A DNA stretch of 64,000 bases from Schistosoma mansoni (GCF_000237925.1 NW_017386029.1:310001-374000); one strand, 5' to 3'. Shown: positions 1 through 12,163, counted from the first letter of the stretch. Numbers and translations: made by a program. Notes: generated from the sequence alone by a model not told the origin.

Positions 1-640
1 GGTTTTTGACCAACCAGTTTTCCCGAACGTCACTAAGACTCGCACATGGCGAAAACCAAGTACATTATAAGGCTGAATTTAAGCATATGTAACTGCTACC
101 CAACAATATATGATTTAAAGAAATTTATAATATTTCCAATGTTTATCAACTTAACACAAATTAAAACATTACAGAAAATAGAAAACACAGAACTTGTGTT
201 TCAAAAGATATCAATTTCCACGAGTTAGTTTGAGTAGTTTATGAACACTAGATCGGCTTTAGAATAATTTTTGTTATAGACCGATTATTTTTTATATCTA
301 TTGACAACTGGGAAACACTTAATTTTTTATATACTAGTTTGGTACCAATATTCCAGGTAATCCAACGGTTCATTACCTGATGTTAGTTCAAAATAAATCT
401 TCAGTCTGGCCATTACGTCAGTCGAATATTCTGGAACAATAACCAAACTAATGAGGTTTGAAGAAGAAACTAATCACACATGCTCTTAAAGATGTTAAGT
501 TTATCAAGAAGTATAAAGGTTAAAACTCTTATGGTTTAGAACAAATTATCGAAGACTTCAGTCGTCAGTCTGTAGACTAAATATTCTCATGTTGACCAAC
601 ATACTATGACTAAATAAAGTAAACAGATTCTCCACATAAC
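1..640. other. No recognisable gene
   Basis: AT-rich sequence without a convincing coding exon, RNA gene or repeat shared with the rest of the window. It lies downstream of the profilin gene. Confidence 0.6.
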
Positions 641-907
641 ATTCGGTTGAATACGAAAAACCGGAAGAAAATCTATTTCCTCATTTTGTTTTCTATTCTC
701 GTTCATTTTCAGTACGTATTATCTTCAAATGTTTCCGATGAAATGATAAGAAACAAATTTATACGTAGTGTGGAAATAAAAAATGTAATAGCTCTTATTT
801 ACATTATCCACATTTTGACAGAAAAAAGCTTTCACAATTATCATGATATGAGAAAAATGATATGTAGTTGTCAACTGTACATGTATAATAAGTAGTCAAT
901 TAATAAG

Positions 908-1014
908 CTAAAATTCTGCATCTTCATAATACTTTTGTATATCTCTCATTGCTTCAAGCGCAGTTGCATGTTTATTTTCAGTTTCTGTATCCATTGACAA
1001 ACCGAATACACATA
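908..1014 (-). CDS. Profilin-family terminal exon 3
   Basis: 107 bases. A long T-rich tract ending TTTTATAG gives the acceptor. Two bases complete the split Leu codon from exon 2, then 34 codons end 'KYYEDAEF' and TAG at 910-908. This is the last strand and C-terminal helix of profilin. No clear AATAAA is seen just downstream. Confidence 0.8.
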
Positions 1015-4000
1015 CTATAAAAAAAACAGAAAAAAAACTGATTGAAACAAAACCTCGTATGTCAAGTACATTTCTTTCTATATCAAACAAACTACTTGTC
1101 GGGGGCGGCTAAAACTAAACAGATTCTTGTACTACTTATTCTTAGTTTTACTTGATAGTTTACATACACGTATAATAGCGAATGAATCGGATGAACAAAA
1201 TTCTTATTTGTACTTATAAACATACCAATCGAATTACACTTGACGGAGAAGCTTTGGAAAATGTAGAAAGCTTTAAATATCTGGGCAGCATCATTNNNNN
1301 NNNNNNNNNNNNNNNNNNNNNNNNNNNNNNNNNNNNNNNNNNNNNNNNNNNNNNNNNNNNNNNNNNNNNNNNNNNNNNNNNNNNNNNNNNNNNNNNNNNN
1401 NNNNNNNNNNNNNNNNNNNNNNNNNNNNNNNNNNNNNNNNNNNNNNNNNNNNNNNNNNNNNNNNNNNNNNNNNNNNNNNNNNNNNNNNNNNNNNNTCGTT
1501 AATCATTAATGAGATAGATACGATTGGCTTTTTGTTGCTAAGTTATATCATATTGAAAAATTAGTGAAACGATCAGAATCTACAATAGACATTAGACCTA
1601 ATACAATCAAACCCCATGAAAAAATTCAGTAATCAATTTTATTATTATGGATAAGATTTATTTAGCATCAAGCAACGGATGAATTAACACAACTGAACTA
1701 CTGATGCATATCATGATCAAAGTATGGTTAGAAACACAGTCGCACACTTAGATAAAACAGCTTCACAGTAATATATAAGTAAAATGATGTAACTGTATAA
1801 AAAGAAACGTCTTAAAATTCAGTTACATTACTAGTAACCACTAAAGGATACAGTGGAATTAAGTAGACTCAGAAAGTTATGATTTTGTTATCAATATTTC
1901 CATACAAATAGTTTTCTATAACTTGAATACAGAATAAATAAATTACACTTGACCGAGAAGCATTGGAAGATGTGGAAAGCTTTAAATATCTGGGCAGCAT
2001 CATTGATGAACACAGTGGACCTGATGCAGATGTGAGGGCGAGGATCGGCAAAGCAAGAGCAGCATATTTACAACTGAGGAACATCTGGAACTCAAAACAA
2101 CTGTCAACCAACACCAAAGTCACAATTTTCAATACAAATGTCAAAACAGTTCTACTGTAAGGGGTAGAAAATTGAAGAACTACGAAAACCATAATCCAGA
2201 AGATACAAGTGTTTATTATCAGTCGTCTACACAAGATACTTCGGATCCGATGGCCAAACACTATCAGCAACAACCTACTGTGGGAAATAACAAACCAGAT
2301 TTCAGAGGAGGAAGAGATCAGGAAGAAGCGCTAGAAGTGGATAGGACACACATTGAGGAAATCACCCAACTGCGTCACAAGACAAGCACTCACATGGAAT
2401 CCTGAAGGTCAAAGGAGAAGAGGAAGACCAAAGAACACATTGCGTCGAGAAATGGAGACAGACATGAGAAAAATGAACAAGAATTGGATAGAACTAGAAA
2501 GGAAGGCTGTGGACAGAGTGGGTTGTAGAATGCTGGTCGGTGGCCTATGATTCATTGGGAGTAACAGGCGAAAGTAAGTAAGTAAGTAAAGCGTATAAAC
2601 ATCCCGAAAATAGTGAAACTTAAAGGATAGAAGGCTTTCAACAGTAGAATCGTCTATCATTTCCTCGGTAATGGCTATGGTTTCTATATTTCAAGTATTT
2701 CCAAAATAAGTAATACCTAAACAAGTTCAAATAATTCCACTCTATTAAAAATTATCTTTATTAAAAGATTTAAATTCAATTTATAAGTTTAAAAACAGAC
2801 TGCTTTTAATCTTGTTCAGCTATAATTTACCTCGGTTTTAAAAATCAGTTAGTAAGTGATTTTTGTCGTTTTAAAAGCAGACAATGGCGCTAAGTCATTT
2901 CACATTTATTATGTCGTATTTCCCATTTCATGTACATAAAGTGGCAGTTTAACTATCACCAAGTATTGCAGTTGTCTTGCTGAGGTGTATACTACCGTCA
3001 TGTCTCACAAGAAGGGTCAGTAATTTAATGAACCAACGGTAAATCCCGACCTTACCTAACGTTTCCCAGTTACTTATATGTAAGCAAACGTAAGCAATGT
3101 CCATGCATGTGTTACACACTTTCCACTCATCACTGCCAATAAGCATTTATAGTTCGATTGGCTGATCAACCATCTCTATACTTAATTATCTACATGATTT
3201 TTTTATTGCTCTGTTGTAGTTTTCATTACACATTAACAGAACGTCGAAAACGCCTATATATTTGAACTAAATGACCAACTAGTAATGAGAATCGTGCAAT
3301 ATAATGGTCTCTCGTATATTATCAACTAGATTTCGTCGGCACAGTGAGCTATATTATTTGATCAAATAACAATTAATATTTATTTTCTAGTAATATACAT
3401 ACTGACAAAACTTTTAAGATAAATTAGCAAACCGCTATGTGCCCGAAATCTAATCCGCTTTAAGGGTATTTCTAGTCAGAAAACGCTTCTCAGTTCAACT
3501 AAATTTCTAAGATTGTGATTGCGAATGAAGGAGCTGACATCGATACAATCATCAGAAGATCTACATAAAAGATACTATAACGGTAGTTAGACATCAACAT
3601 TTTCTAGGTGTTATGACAAAGTTCATATAACAAAAACTGTTATATTGAATAAAAGAAATGAGAAATTATTGTATATTATCAACTTACATGTTTTAGTTAA
3701 TTCAACAAATAAACTTTTTTTACCAGATTTAGCTGATAACATTTCATTATTTGCATCAACAACCACAAAACGATCATTTAAGAAATCAATATTTGGTTTT
3801 TGTGTACCAATTTTTGCCATAACCAAACGTATTGCACGAACTTGATTTGTACTTAAATTAGTAATACTCTAATATATTAAAAATAAAAAAAGATATCAAC
3901 TAAAGTAAACAGGTTATAAATTTACTTAGTATTGCTTGTTTGGATCTTCCTCTTGATGTTTAGGACTGCGACTGGTCAGTCTCTTATTGGCCATATGTGC

Positions 4001-6630
4001 ATACTGTGCGTATTGCCTCGATATAGCCTGAAGTCACAAGCATTATAAACAAAGATGGATAGTGGCTAGCAGTAAAATCCAGGACGCGCGTTTTGTCATA
4101 TTTAGGGCTCGTCAGATGGATGCACCTGCATCTCAGAGTTGATGTTCACTCTGGGACTCGAACCCAGTAACATTCGCTTAGAACGCCATCGCGTTATCCA
4201 CTCATCTACTGAGTCTTGATAGCCAGTTGCTTGTGCATCAACTCTGAGATGCAGGCACATCCAGCTGACGAGTCCCAAATGGGACGAAACGCGCGTCTTG
4301 GATCCCACTGCTAGCCACTATCCATCTTTGCTTATAAATATTTTATTCCTATTTAATGTCTTACATCAACTCGGCGCCTAAATACTGTGAAACTATTCGC
4401 TTTAATTTAGACGAAAGTTCTTATATAAACTATGGCTAAAGCACAAATATTATATAAATTTTCTTTTACTCTATTTCTTATGTATGACGCATAGCAGTTA
4501 TCTTGGAAAGCTAATTAATCTTATATTAATTCGACAAATAAAGTAATACTTTGTCTAGAATTATATAGGGGAAGTGATTGTAAAACGGTAACCAGTTGTA
4601 TGCCCCAGTTTTTAGTATCCATCAACGTTACATAAATGACTTGATAATGCATTAAATTGTAATCGTTTCTCAAACTCTGTCTATACAGATCTTTCTGTGT
4701 ACCTTAAGGAAATAACAAGCGGCATTAATTGTTCACCACTTTTAAAACCAAGTAGAAAATAAAGTAATCTCTTTGGATCCAAGCTTAAGTGTTTGAATTC
4801 AATCATTATTTAAACAGAAACCTACTAATAGACTAAACTACATCATTCTATAGATTACTAACAGATAAATTAGATCATTTGTTAATCCAAAAGTCAACAT
4901 TTGGCTAACAGACGTCAGAATAGCAATATACGGAACAAATTTAAATAAGTTAGCTTTTTTGATGGGGATTTTGTACATCCAGAAAACCGTTTCGTCTTCG
5001 CGAAGTGAAATCATTTAAGAAACTGATGAAGATCAGCCGGTGATAAACGTTTATTATTCACCTTTCTTTGTGGTTTCTCAAGAAGCTACACTTATTACTC
5101 CACATACAACCAAGTCCAAGGCCTTTATGTTATGTCACTAACTCCGTGCTATTGATTTACGAAACTGCGATCCAGTGAATCATACATTAGATTTCAATAA
5201 ATTTGAAAAGAGCACACTTATTCAAAATTTGTCTAACCTGTCTGTGTATAACTTATGAAACGAGGTGGATTCAATATGATAAGGTAAAACACCCGGCTCA
5301 ATAATGAAATTTGAAGATAAAATATGTTAAGTTTAATTGTTGACAGATAATTCCACATTATTGTTTATAGGTAAATCGTATACTTGGTTGTTTCAACGAT
5401 CTTCTTACTTACAGGTTTTCGAAATCTATTATTCAAACAAGATCAGGGAGATTTTAGATAATAAATACATATTTTCCACTGAAAACCTATGCTATATATA
5501 AAGCCTCGTGTTATATATCTGAGTATCCATTAGTCGCCATCTTTATTTGCGTATTCACTTAAGACCAATATTCGTGATACTTACTTTAGATCGGTTGGAT
5601 CTGTACACGAAAACAAATAGCTTACAACAAGGATATGATAAATACTCTTCTTTATTTTATAAGAAATATACAAGAGAAAATGATTTTGAAATTGACACAG
5701 TAACATCCACTTATTAATGATGACAACTCAGAAAACTGAATTCTACGGTAGCGCCCAGCTAAACGGCCGTGAAGCACATGAAATTGAGGTTCAAGTCAAC
5801 TATTTATATGAAAATTGTCCTGTTATTACAAACCGTGTGTAAATTAGATAATAACCCCAAATCTGAAGGCGTCTGTGTCGACTAACGCGTATGCATGTAT
5901 GGAAAGAAAAAGTCTTTGATAAATTAAGTAAGAGACGGTAGATGAGTCTAAAGTCAATAATGGCTATCAACAGTCAGAGACGAAGGACAAAAAAATGCGA
6001 AAACTGTCGCGTTTAATTAAAAATTCAAGGAATTCACAAAAACTTGAGGTGAACGTTAAAAGCATCAAGTCAGTGTAAATACAATATCAAATAAAGTGAA
6101 TGTTATCTGCTTATTTGAATACTTGAGAATATCATACAGGCACACGATATGCCATACTTTTAGAAATTATTATAAATGAACTGGTTACTGAATACTTAAT
6201 AGTAGTATAAAATATTTGACAGCAAATGGTTTGGGCGAGAAAAGAGTGAAGATAGAGCATGCTAACGAACTTTACATGCAGTTTCTTTGAATCAAGTTAT
6301 ATGTATCAGCGAAATACCTACCTCCAGTTATAACTAAGAAACGGTGAATTTAATAAGAAGAAACAATAGAACACAACCTAACGCCACAATATCACGTTTT
6401 TAGCCAAATAATTCATTTTAATAAATGATATTACAATTACTGATGATAACGTATTCATTAAGATCAGTCGAACTAACCGCGAATTCTGGAATTTTAAATG
6501 CGCTTCCTAGCACACGACTTCCATGATCGCAAACGCAAAGAGCATCTAGTTTTGAATAAACTTCAAGTAGTGCTCGACACTGTTCACTCCAAGCACTATA
6601 TGGTACATGCACGGTCATATCTTTTATTTC
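908..6630 (-). CDS. Profilin-family gene, three exons (whole locus)
   Basis: Three minus-strand exons (6630-6478, 3868-3688, 1014-908) join in phase into one reading frame of about 142 residues, the usual size of profilins (125-145). Profilins bind monomeric actin and poly-proline ligands in the cytosol and control actin assembly. What shows it: a Trp near the N-terminus (residue 10 from the first in-exon Met), then '[11 protein letters not shown]', then '[10 protein letters not shown]' in the place of the profilin 'NITPAEVGVL', then 'ELTKT' in the place of 'TVTKT', and a C-terminal amphipathic helix ending '[11 protein letters not shown]'. This alignment was made by eye from knowledge of the family. 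Introns are about 2.6 and 2.7 kb; intron 1 holds a hammerhead SINE, intron 2 holds a scaffold gap and RTE LINE copies. The family is fairly sure; which profilin paralogue is not. Confidence 0.82.
1182..1295 (+). mobile_element. RTE-clade LINE fragment running into gap
   Basis: Encodes '[18 protein letters not shown]', the region just before the C-terminal domain of schistosome RTE-type reverse transcriptases. It is cut by the N run. It starts further 5' than the copy at 1941, so it is a separate insertion. Confidence 0.7.
1296..1495. other. Scaffold gap (200 N)
   Basis: Exactly 200 N, a placeholder length. It lies in intron 2 of the profilin gene and separates two RTE fragments. Confidence 0.99.
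1496..2247 (+). repeat. 752-bp direct repeat, copy 1
   Basis: Matches 8777-9528 with no insertions or deletions (constant offset 7281) and eight substitutions, all between about 1850 and 2100. It starts at the first base after the gap. Bases 1496-1940 are not RTE; 1941 onward is the start of an RTE copy. Confidence 0.95.
1941..2589 (+). mobile_element. RTE-clade LINE 3' end, 5'-truncated
   Basis: C-terminal part of an RTE reverse-transcriptase polyprotein ('[11 protein letters not shown]' to 'RMLVGGL'), then the short 3' region and (TAAG)n tail at 2571-2589 that mark this family. Several internal stops make it a pseudogene copy. It lies antisense in profilin intron 2. Confidence 0.88.
2590..3687. 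other. Profilin intron 2, rest
   Basis: No gene or repeat shared with the window was recognised here. Confidence 0.5.
3688..3868 (-). CDS. Profilin-family exon 2
   Basis: 181 bases, 60 codons plus one base. It starts after ATATATTAG (phase 0, matching exon 1) and ends at the strong donor GTAAGT with one base carried over. An alternative AG two bases downstream would break the frame. The peptide runs from '[10 protein letters not shown]' to 'SLFVELTKT', the centre of the profilin fold. Strand and frame are supported by exact phase agreement at both ends. Confidence 0.85.
3922..4331 (-). mobile_element. Family A hammerhead SINE, part-inverted (A1)
   Basis: Read on the minus strand: tail, degenerate hammerhead and tRNA-like head (box B at 4156-4166, box A around 4200), then an inverted stretch from about 4236 that carries a second hammerhead on the plus strand. 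TTATAAAT at 3914-3921 and 4332-4339 may be the target-site duplication. The minus-strand ribozyme has lost the G of the GAAA core. Sits in profilin intron 1. Confidence 0.85.
4259..4303 (+). ncRNA. Hammerhead ribozyme, family A, core intact
   Basis: Stem I ATCCAG/TTGGAT (one G-U), core CTGACGA at 4265-4271, stem II GTCCC/GGGAC with AAAT loop, then GAAAC, a 3-bp stem III and the cleavage site GTC ending at 4297. All core bases are present. Very short stem III is normal for Sm-alpha ribozymes. Confidence 0.8.
4340..4440 (+). repeat. Dispersed repeat C fragment
   Basis: About 100 bp from TTCCTATTTAATGTCTTACA to AGTTCTTATATA, also found at 41935-42020 (+) and 57390-57460 (-). It abuts the SINE at 3922-4331. 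Family unknown. Confidence 0.6.
4441..6477. other. Profilin intron 1, rest
   Basis: AT-rich, with a TATA-like stretch near 5490. No gene or shared repeat recognised. Confidence 0.5.
6478..6630 (-). CDS. Profilin-family exon 1
   Basis: The exon follows a pyrimidine-rich tract ending TTTTCAG and is closed by the donor GTTAGT, leaving phase 0. The first in-frame ATG is at 6618-6616 and opens '[13 protein letters not shown]'; four codons (Glu-Ile-Lys-Asp) lie between the acceptor and that ATG. The acceptor may serve cis-splicing of a 5' UTR intron or trans-splicing of the spliced leader; I see no upstream coding exon. It encodes the N-terminal helix and first strands of the profilin fold. Confidence 0.8.
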
Positions 6631-7333
6631 CTGAAAATGAAAAATAAACAGTAAAATATATCATAATAAACGATATCAATATTTTACGCTTTTTAAGCAG
6701 TACATTCCGATGGGCATAGGAATAAACGTTTATTTAAGTGGCTTTTTCGACTAGTTCCCACAATTCGGTCGACTAGTTCCGTGTGTCGATAGACAGATTT
6801 CATTTCCTGTACTTGTGCTAAGCATTTAAAAAGTTTAGTTCATTTCAGTGCCAAAGGGTTCTATTTTAAGTAGATAGTTCACATAGTCGATGAAACTTAA
6901 ATTGATCTGTTTTTATGGATCCTCAAATGAAATTAGTTTTAAAAACTTTGAGCAACCTAATCCTAGTATTTGTATAACGTAAAAAAGTGGTTATTTCTTT
7001 CGATCATAACTGACAATAAATGTAATTACTGATTCCTTGAAAAAAAAAACTGAATAGATGGTTGATTTTTAACTTGTTATAACTGCAAATTAAACCAGTA
7101 ACAAAGAAGATGGAGATTTACATGATGTAAGGAAGAAGACAGAAAGCAATGTCGGACGGAATTTGTATTGATCCTTCAAAAACAATAATACAACCTATTT
7201 AGAAAAGTATAATCGTTTGTGTACATGTTTTACTACTATTAAATAATTAATCTACGCATATCATACATAGCTTAAGTAGTAGAGATATAAAATGGATTTT
7301 TATTAATTCTATTTAAATGTATGATGTATGTTA

Positions 7334-7525
7334 AGTGCTCTGGCGCGAGACTGGTGGGTCCTGGGTTCGAATCTCGAGAGGCGGGATGATGGGTGTTCAC
7401 TGTTGAGGAGTCCCGCAATAGGATGAAACGGCCGTCCAGTGCTTCCAGGTTTTCTCTGGTGATCTAGCTTCAATTGACTCACGTTTTCAACTATGAAAAT
7501 ACTGAAATCTCCACAAAACCCCTTC
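7334..7525 (+). mobile_element. Family B hammerhead SINE (B1)
   Basis: Partial tRNA-like head with box B GGTTCGAATC, hammerhead (7397-7442) and tail ending CCCCTTC. A perfect 12-bp target-site duplication TGATGTATGTTA flanks it (7322-7333, 7526-7537). The core reads TTGAGGA, so C3 is lost and cleavage is unlikely. Confidence 0.9.
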
Positions 7526-7539
7526 TGATGTATGTTATA

Positions 7540-8270
7540 TTGAATCAATTAATAATCTCAAGCTTGATCCCATCCTAACACAAATTATAAATCTTCTCAA
7601 AGCTTAAGGATCTTTTATTAACCCAGTTTAATTTAAAGCTTTGTTGATTATTCTGCATATGTGTTGTACAGTTCCGTTTTCATTGTGAGATATCAATTAC
7701 TAGATTGTATATTGTGAATACTAATTTCAAGTTATATTCACTATAGAAACTTGAATCACAAATCAACCTAGTAATTACTTTATGTCATAATTCCCAAGGT
7801 AATTAATCAAACAAATATAAGTAATACAAAACACAAATCAATTCTATCATTGTCTTTATCAGTTACAAGCAACCTAAATATTTAACCAATAATATAGTTA
7901 AAAAGCAAATCATCAACATTATTCTCATGAATGAAATTTGACGAAAATTCGAAATCAGTCACCCAATCAGGATGATAAGACATAAACCTATACATAGAAA
8001 ACAAAATTATGCATTATTGATTCACTCACTTTCATTTTATAGGATTCATTCTTTTCTCATTATGTAATGAAGTGATGTAATTATTACTTGTTTTTTTATA
8101 ATGATCACTATCCACCTTATCTGTCTTACTTTGGATAGTTAGATTTTCCAGGATAAAAAATAAAATACATCAGTCTTAAATATAGTGTATGCTATTGTAC
8201 TCTAATGTAATAATCTCCCATAATTTTATGTCATTTCGAATTTCTGTCTCATCTTTCAGTGTATTTAATA
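7540..8270. other. No recognisable feature
   Basis: AT-rich, nothing supported. Confidence 0.5.
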
Positions 8271-8274
8271 TCTG

Positions 8275-8445
8275 AGTAGAACTGAAATCCAAGACTTGCA
8301 TTTCATCCTAGTTAGTACTTTTCAATCGAACGACTTGAATCCCCGAGGGTTGATGTTTACACCAATACTTGAACCCAGGCTCGATCACTTTAAATGTGAA
8401 CCCATTACCCACTCAGCTAAAGAACCCGGTTAGCTATTGACATGC
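8275..8445 (-). mobile_element. Degenerate hammerhead SINE relic
   Basis: Minus-strand remnant: ribozyme-like patch near 8290-8310, box B-like GAACCCAGG and box A-like CACTCAGCTAA. Too diverged to place in family A or B with confidence. Confidence 0.5.
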
Positions 8446-8776
8446 CCAATGTGTATGAAAGTATCTATATAGCTTTGTAATTTTAACCATTTCACTTTCA
8501 TCTTGTGAATTCTTGTAATTGTAAGTTATTTGAAGCTAAACAAGAATTATTATACTCTATAAACCTTGTTGCTGATTACCCTCTTTTAAAAATAATCTAA
8601 GAACCTAGGCTTATGACAGTGTAAGCTTTAGGAAAAAATGTAGTTAACAAATACTAAATAATCACACTATTCCTTTCATGATTTACGGACTTTAATCAGT
8701 AGCTCATTTAAGTAGGTAGTTCTTTCTTGAAAATTAAACTGAATTATTAACCAAAATCTCAATCCATAATATGAAG

Positions 8777-9528
8777 TCGTTAATCATTAATGAGATAGAT
8801 ACGATTGGCTTTTTGTTGCTAAGTTATATCATATTGAAAAATTAGTGAAACGATCAGAATCTACAATAGACATTAGACCTAATACAATCAAACCCCATGA
8901 AAAAATTCAGTAATCAATTTTATTATTATGGATAAGATTTATTTAGCATCAAGCAACGGATGAATTAACACAACTGAACTACTGATGCATATCATGATCA
9001 AAGTATGGTTAGAAACACAGTCGCACACTTAGATAAAACAGCTTCACAGTAATATATAAGTAAAATGATGTAACTGTATAAAAAGAAACGTCTTAAAATT
9101 CAGTTACATTACTAGTAACCACTAAAGGATACTGCGGAATTAAGTAGACTCAGAAAGTTATGATTTTGTTATCCATATTTCCATACAAGTAGTTTTCTAT
9201 AACTTGAATACAGAGTAAATAGATTACACTTGACCGAGAAGCATTGGAAGATGTGGAAAGCTTTAAATATCTGGGCAGCATCATTGATGAACACAGTGGA
9301 CCTGATGCATATGTGAGGGCGAGGATCGGCAAAGCAAGAGCAGCATATTTACAACTGAGGAACATCTGGAACTCAAGACAACTGTCAACCAACACCAAAG
9401 TCACAATTTTCAATACAAATGTCAAAACAGTTCTACTGTAAGGGGTAGAAAATTGAAGAACTACGAAAACCATAATCCAGAAGATACAAGTGTTTATTAT
9501 CAGTCGTCTACACAAGATACTTCGGATC
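8777..9528 (+). repeat. 752-bp direct repeat, copy 2
   Basis: Second copy of 1496-2247. It ends at the last base before the second gap, so the contig 1496-9528 begins and ends with the same sequence. Includes an RTE start (9222-9528) cut by the gap. Confidence 0.95.
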
Positions 9529-9728
9529 NNNNNNNNNNNNNNNNNNNNNNNNNNNNNNNNNNNNNNNNNNNNNNNNNNNNNNNNNNNNNNNNNNNNNNNN
9601 NNNNNNNNNNNNNNNNNNNNNNNNNNNNNNNNNNNNNNNNNNNNNNNNNNNNNNNNNNNNNNNNNNNNNNNNNNNNNNNNNNNNNNNNNNNNNNNNNNNN
9701 NNNNNNNNNNNNNNNNNNNNNNNNNNNN
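9529..9728. other. Scaffold gap (200 N)
   Basis: Exactly 200 N, falling inside an RTE copy. Confidence 0.99.
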
Positions 9729-9967
9729 TAAACCAAACAGATGTCGATATTTGATTAGGTTGCTTATAGAAAATTTTCATTATTATACTGGAAAAAGTGA
9801 CTTATAGAATTTTGTTAAACTATTAATCACTACTTATGAACACTTTAGAAGAATTCCACACACAGATTTTTTACCATCTATTCTGAAACATCTGTATTTC
9901 AAAGATTAACTGACCTTTGGCCTTATCTATTGGGTATATCCTTCACACTAACGTTATCGTGGCTATA

Positions 9968-10410
9968 ATGGGGACAATACCTTCTTGGTGTTCTCGAATG
10001 CTTGTATTTTCTCTGCTGACAAATGGAATGTCCGGGCATGTCCACGTAATGTGTCTGTTAATGGTTACAGTACTGCCGAACAATTCGGGATAAACCGTCT
10101 ATAATAATCTACTAGCCCGAGAAATCGTCGTAACTTCTTCCGTGAGTCGCGTAGCGGATAGTCTCTGATGGCGTCGACTTCTGCTGGGATTGACGTAATA
10201 CCTTGAGACGTTACTACGCGACCTAGGAACTATAAGGATTCCTTTCGGAAATCACAATTCTCAACGTTTATTGAGATGTCATGTTCTCGTAGATGCGTGA
10301 ATAATTGTCTGAGCAGCTATATGTGCTCGTCCATAGAAGCTCTGGCTACTAGTAAATCATCGATGTACCCGTACACTCCATGTAAACCTCTGATGATATT
10401 CAACAAAAGA
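9968..10410 (-). pseudogene. Gypsy-type LTR retrotransposon pol fragment
   Basis: Minus-strand translation shows the reverse-transcriptase catalytic motif YIDD (around 10350-10367) followed by 'FLGRVVTSQGI' and 'LRRFLGLVDYYRRFIPN', which is the RT thumb and connection typical of Gypsy elements. At least three in-frame stops interrupt it and there are no LTRs nearby, so it is a dead fragment. Confidence 0.85.
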
Positions 10411-10424
10411 AATGGATTCTGAAG

Positions 10425-12060
10425 TAATTTTAAAAAAAGAATTTAATTTAAAGAACATTTTAAGCAAAAATGGCAATTGTTTACCCTATCGTACAGCATT
10501 TAAAAAAATTCAAATAGTTCAGTAAGTAACTACTTGTGAACTAATAGGCTTTAAAGTTACTAGTAACGTCAGTCATTTGAATTCGATCATTCCTCTTTGA
10601 ATGCGCTAACATATCTATATATCCTGTCGATATTATCATAATCTAATAACATTGCCAGATCGATATAAACAGAAATCTAATTTGAAACGAGATTTCTACA
10701 TACAATTAAGTGAAGTTCAAAATTCAAGCCAATCTGAAGTCATTGGAACCTTTAACTTTCATGTATTATTATGAACATAATAGCTTTAAAACACGGAATA
10801 CGAATCTGACTTCTCATTTCTCTCAATTTCTATCAATAGTCCGATTCATGAACTTCGTCATCGTCGAGCTGTTTTAACGATCTCAGCTCGGTCGCTACCT
10901 CAGGTTTCAGATTGTTCTAAGAATTTGGAAAACTCATCTACCAGTTGATAAGAATATGATTGATGTGTGCTTAAATAGTTTCATCGATTTTATAGAATTC
11001 GGAAGCGTTTTTCACAATAAAATAATATTTGTTGGTTGCAACATTACATAATCATTTCACTATCCATCTTGGCTTACAAAATAAAATAATGTTTACTTAA
11101 CTGAGCTTTACCTATTTTATTGTTTATCTATCATAAGGCGCGTATCTACTATATAATCATTTATTTCTAACCTTTTGAACTCTTGCTATTACCGATATTT
11201 TGACGTGTTCCTTGGTCTACAATATATATTTATAATATTTTAAACAGTCTGTCAACTTTGAATCTTTACTACAGTATGCTAATATATGTTTACATTAACC
11301 TTTAATCAAATGCATTTTTTCTAGTAGTTTCAAACTAATTTTATCATTTTGATTTTGAAACACTACATGTTACAATTAGAACCTAACAAAAGAGAATATA
11401 TGGCGAGACTATAGTTTATGGACGAACCAATCAGATATAAGATAACAGGTCTCGAATTTTGGCGCGAAATTAACCCATCCATTTGGCTAAATAGAGTTTT
11501 GGCTATAAAGTTAATATCAGTTCGTGATGAAAATTCTAAATTTAATTCCTAACCTTAACCATCAACCGTGAATCATAATTCTCATTCCAGACACTGGTTT
11601 GTAAGCCTCATTTGGTCCTAAGTGGACACTCTCAAGGTAACTTTGGCGTCACTCAAAGGTAATTCAAAACAGACATTCAGGAGACGTTATGTCAACAACT
11701 TCATGAAAATTTCAAAGATTTCTTGAACATATCACCTAAATGAAAAGTCATTGATTCTGCTTCTTATTATTAACCTTTTGTTTATATCTTCTAGAATATT
11801 TTGGATGGTTTCACAATTTTTAAAAATGAAAAATATGAGTAATCTCAATAGTTTACTGCAATTCATTTAATCTTTTCATCTATTCAGATGATTCTACAAT
11901 GAAATACGTGCATATACAAATATGCATGAATTGATAGTTAATTTTCACTATAGACAAACTTAAAATCTACTGAAGCGTGAATCAAGTAGTATAATTAATT
12001 TTCATATAATTTTTTTTCCGCATTGATTTGTCACAGTGGAATGGTTTTATTTATTCATGA
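10425..12060. other. No recognisable gene
   Basis: AT-rich. The part at 11395-11700 is less AT-rich, with CCAATCAG and TATAAAGT-like strings; it could be an old element end, but nothing ties it to a family. Confidence 0.4.
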
Positions 12061-12072
12061 GTTTATTCACAA

Positions 12073-12163
12073 ACTCCGCCTGTAGTTCTTCAAGAGTTAC
12101 TGCCGGTCCCAAACCCGGGTAAAGGAGGAGGGGTAACAGGGGGGTGTAAGTAAGTAAGTAATA
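12073..12163 (+). mobile_element. 91-bp RTE-derived mini-element
   Basis: Joins about 60 bp of an RTE-type 5' end (CTCCGCCTGTAG..., same as the minus strand at 50085-50178) straight to the 3' end GGGGTAACAG and (TAAG)n. Perfect 9-bp target-site duplication TATTCACAA at 12064-12072 and 12164-12172. Confidence 0.8.

Noticed and set aside
647-895. Signal-peptide-like plus-strand frame (micro-exon gene candidate)
   Set aside because: Starts at TTG, has no supported exon partners and lies just beside the opposite-strand profilin exon 3.
1182-1506. Open frames across the N run
   Set aside because: Made of unknown residues; only the RTE part before the gap has content.
4141-4233. True tRNA genes at SINE heads
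   Set aside because: Box A and B are present but no cloverleaf with proper acceptor stem; all are parts of SINEs with ribozymes.
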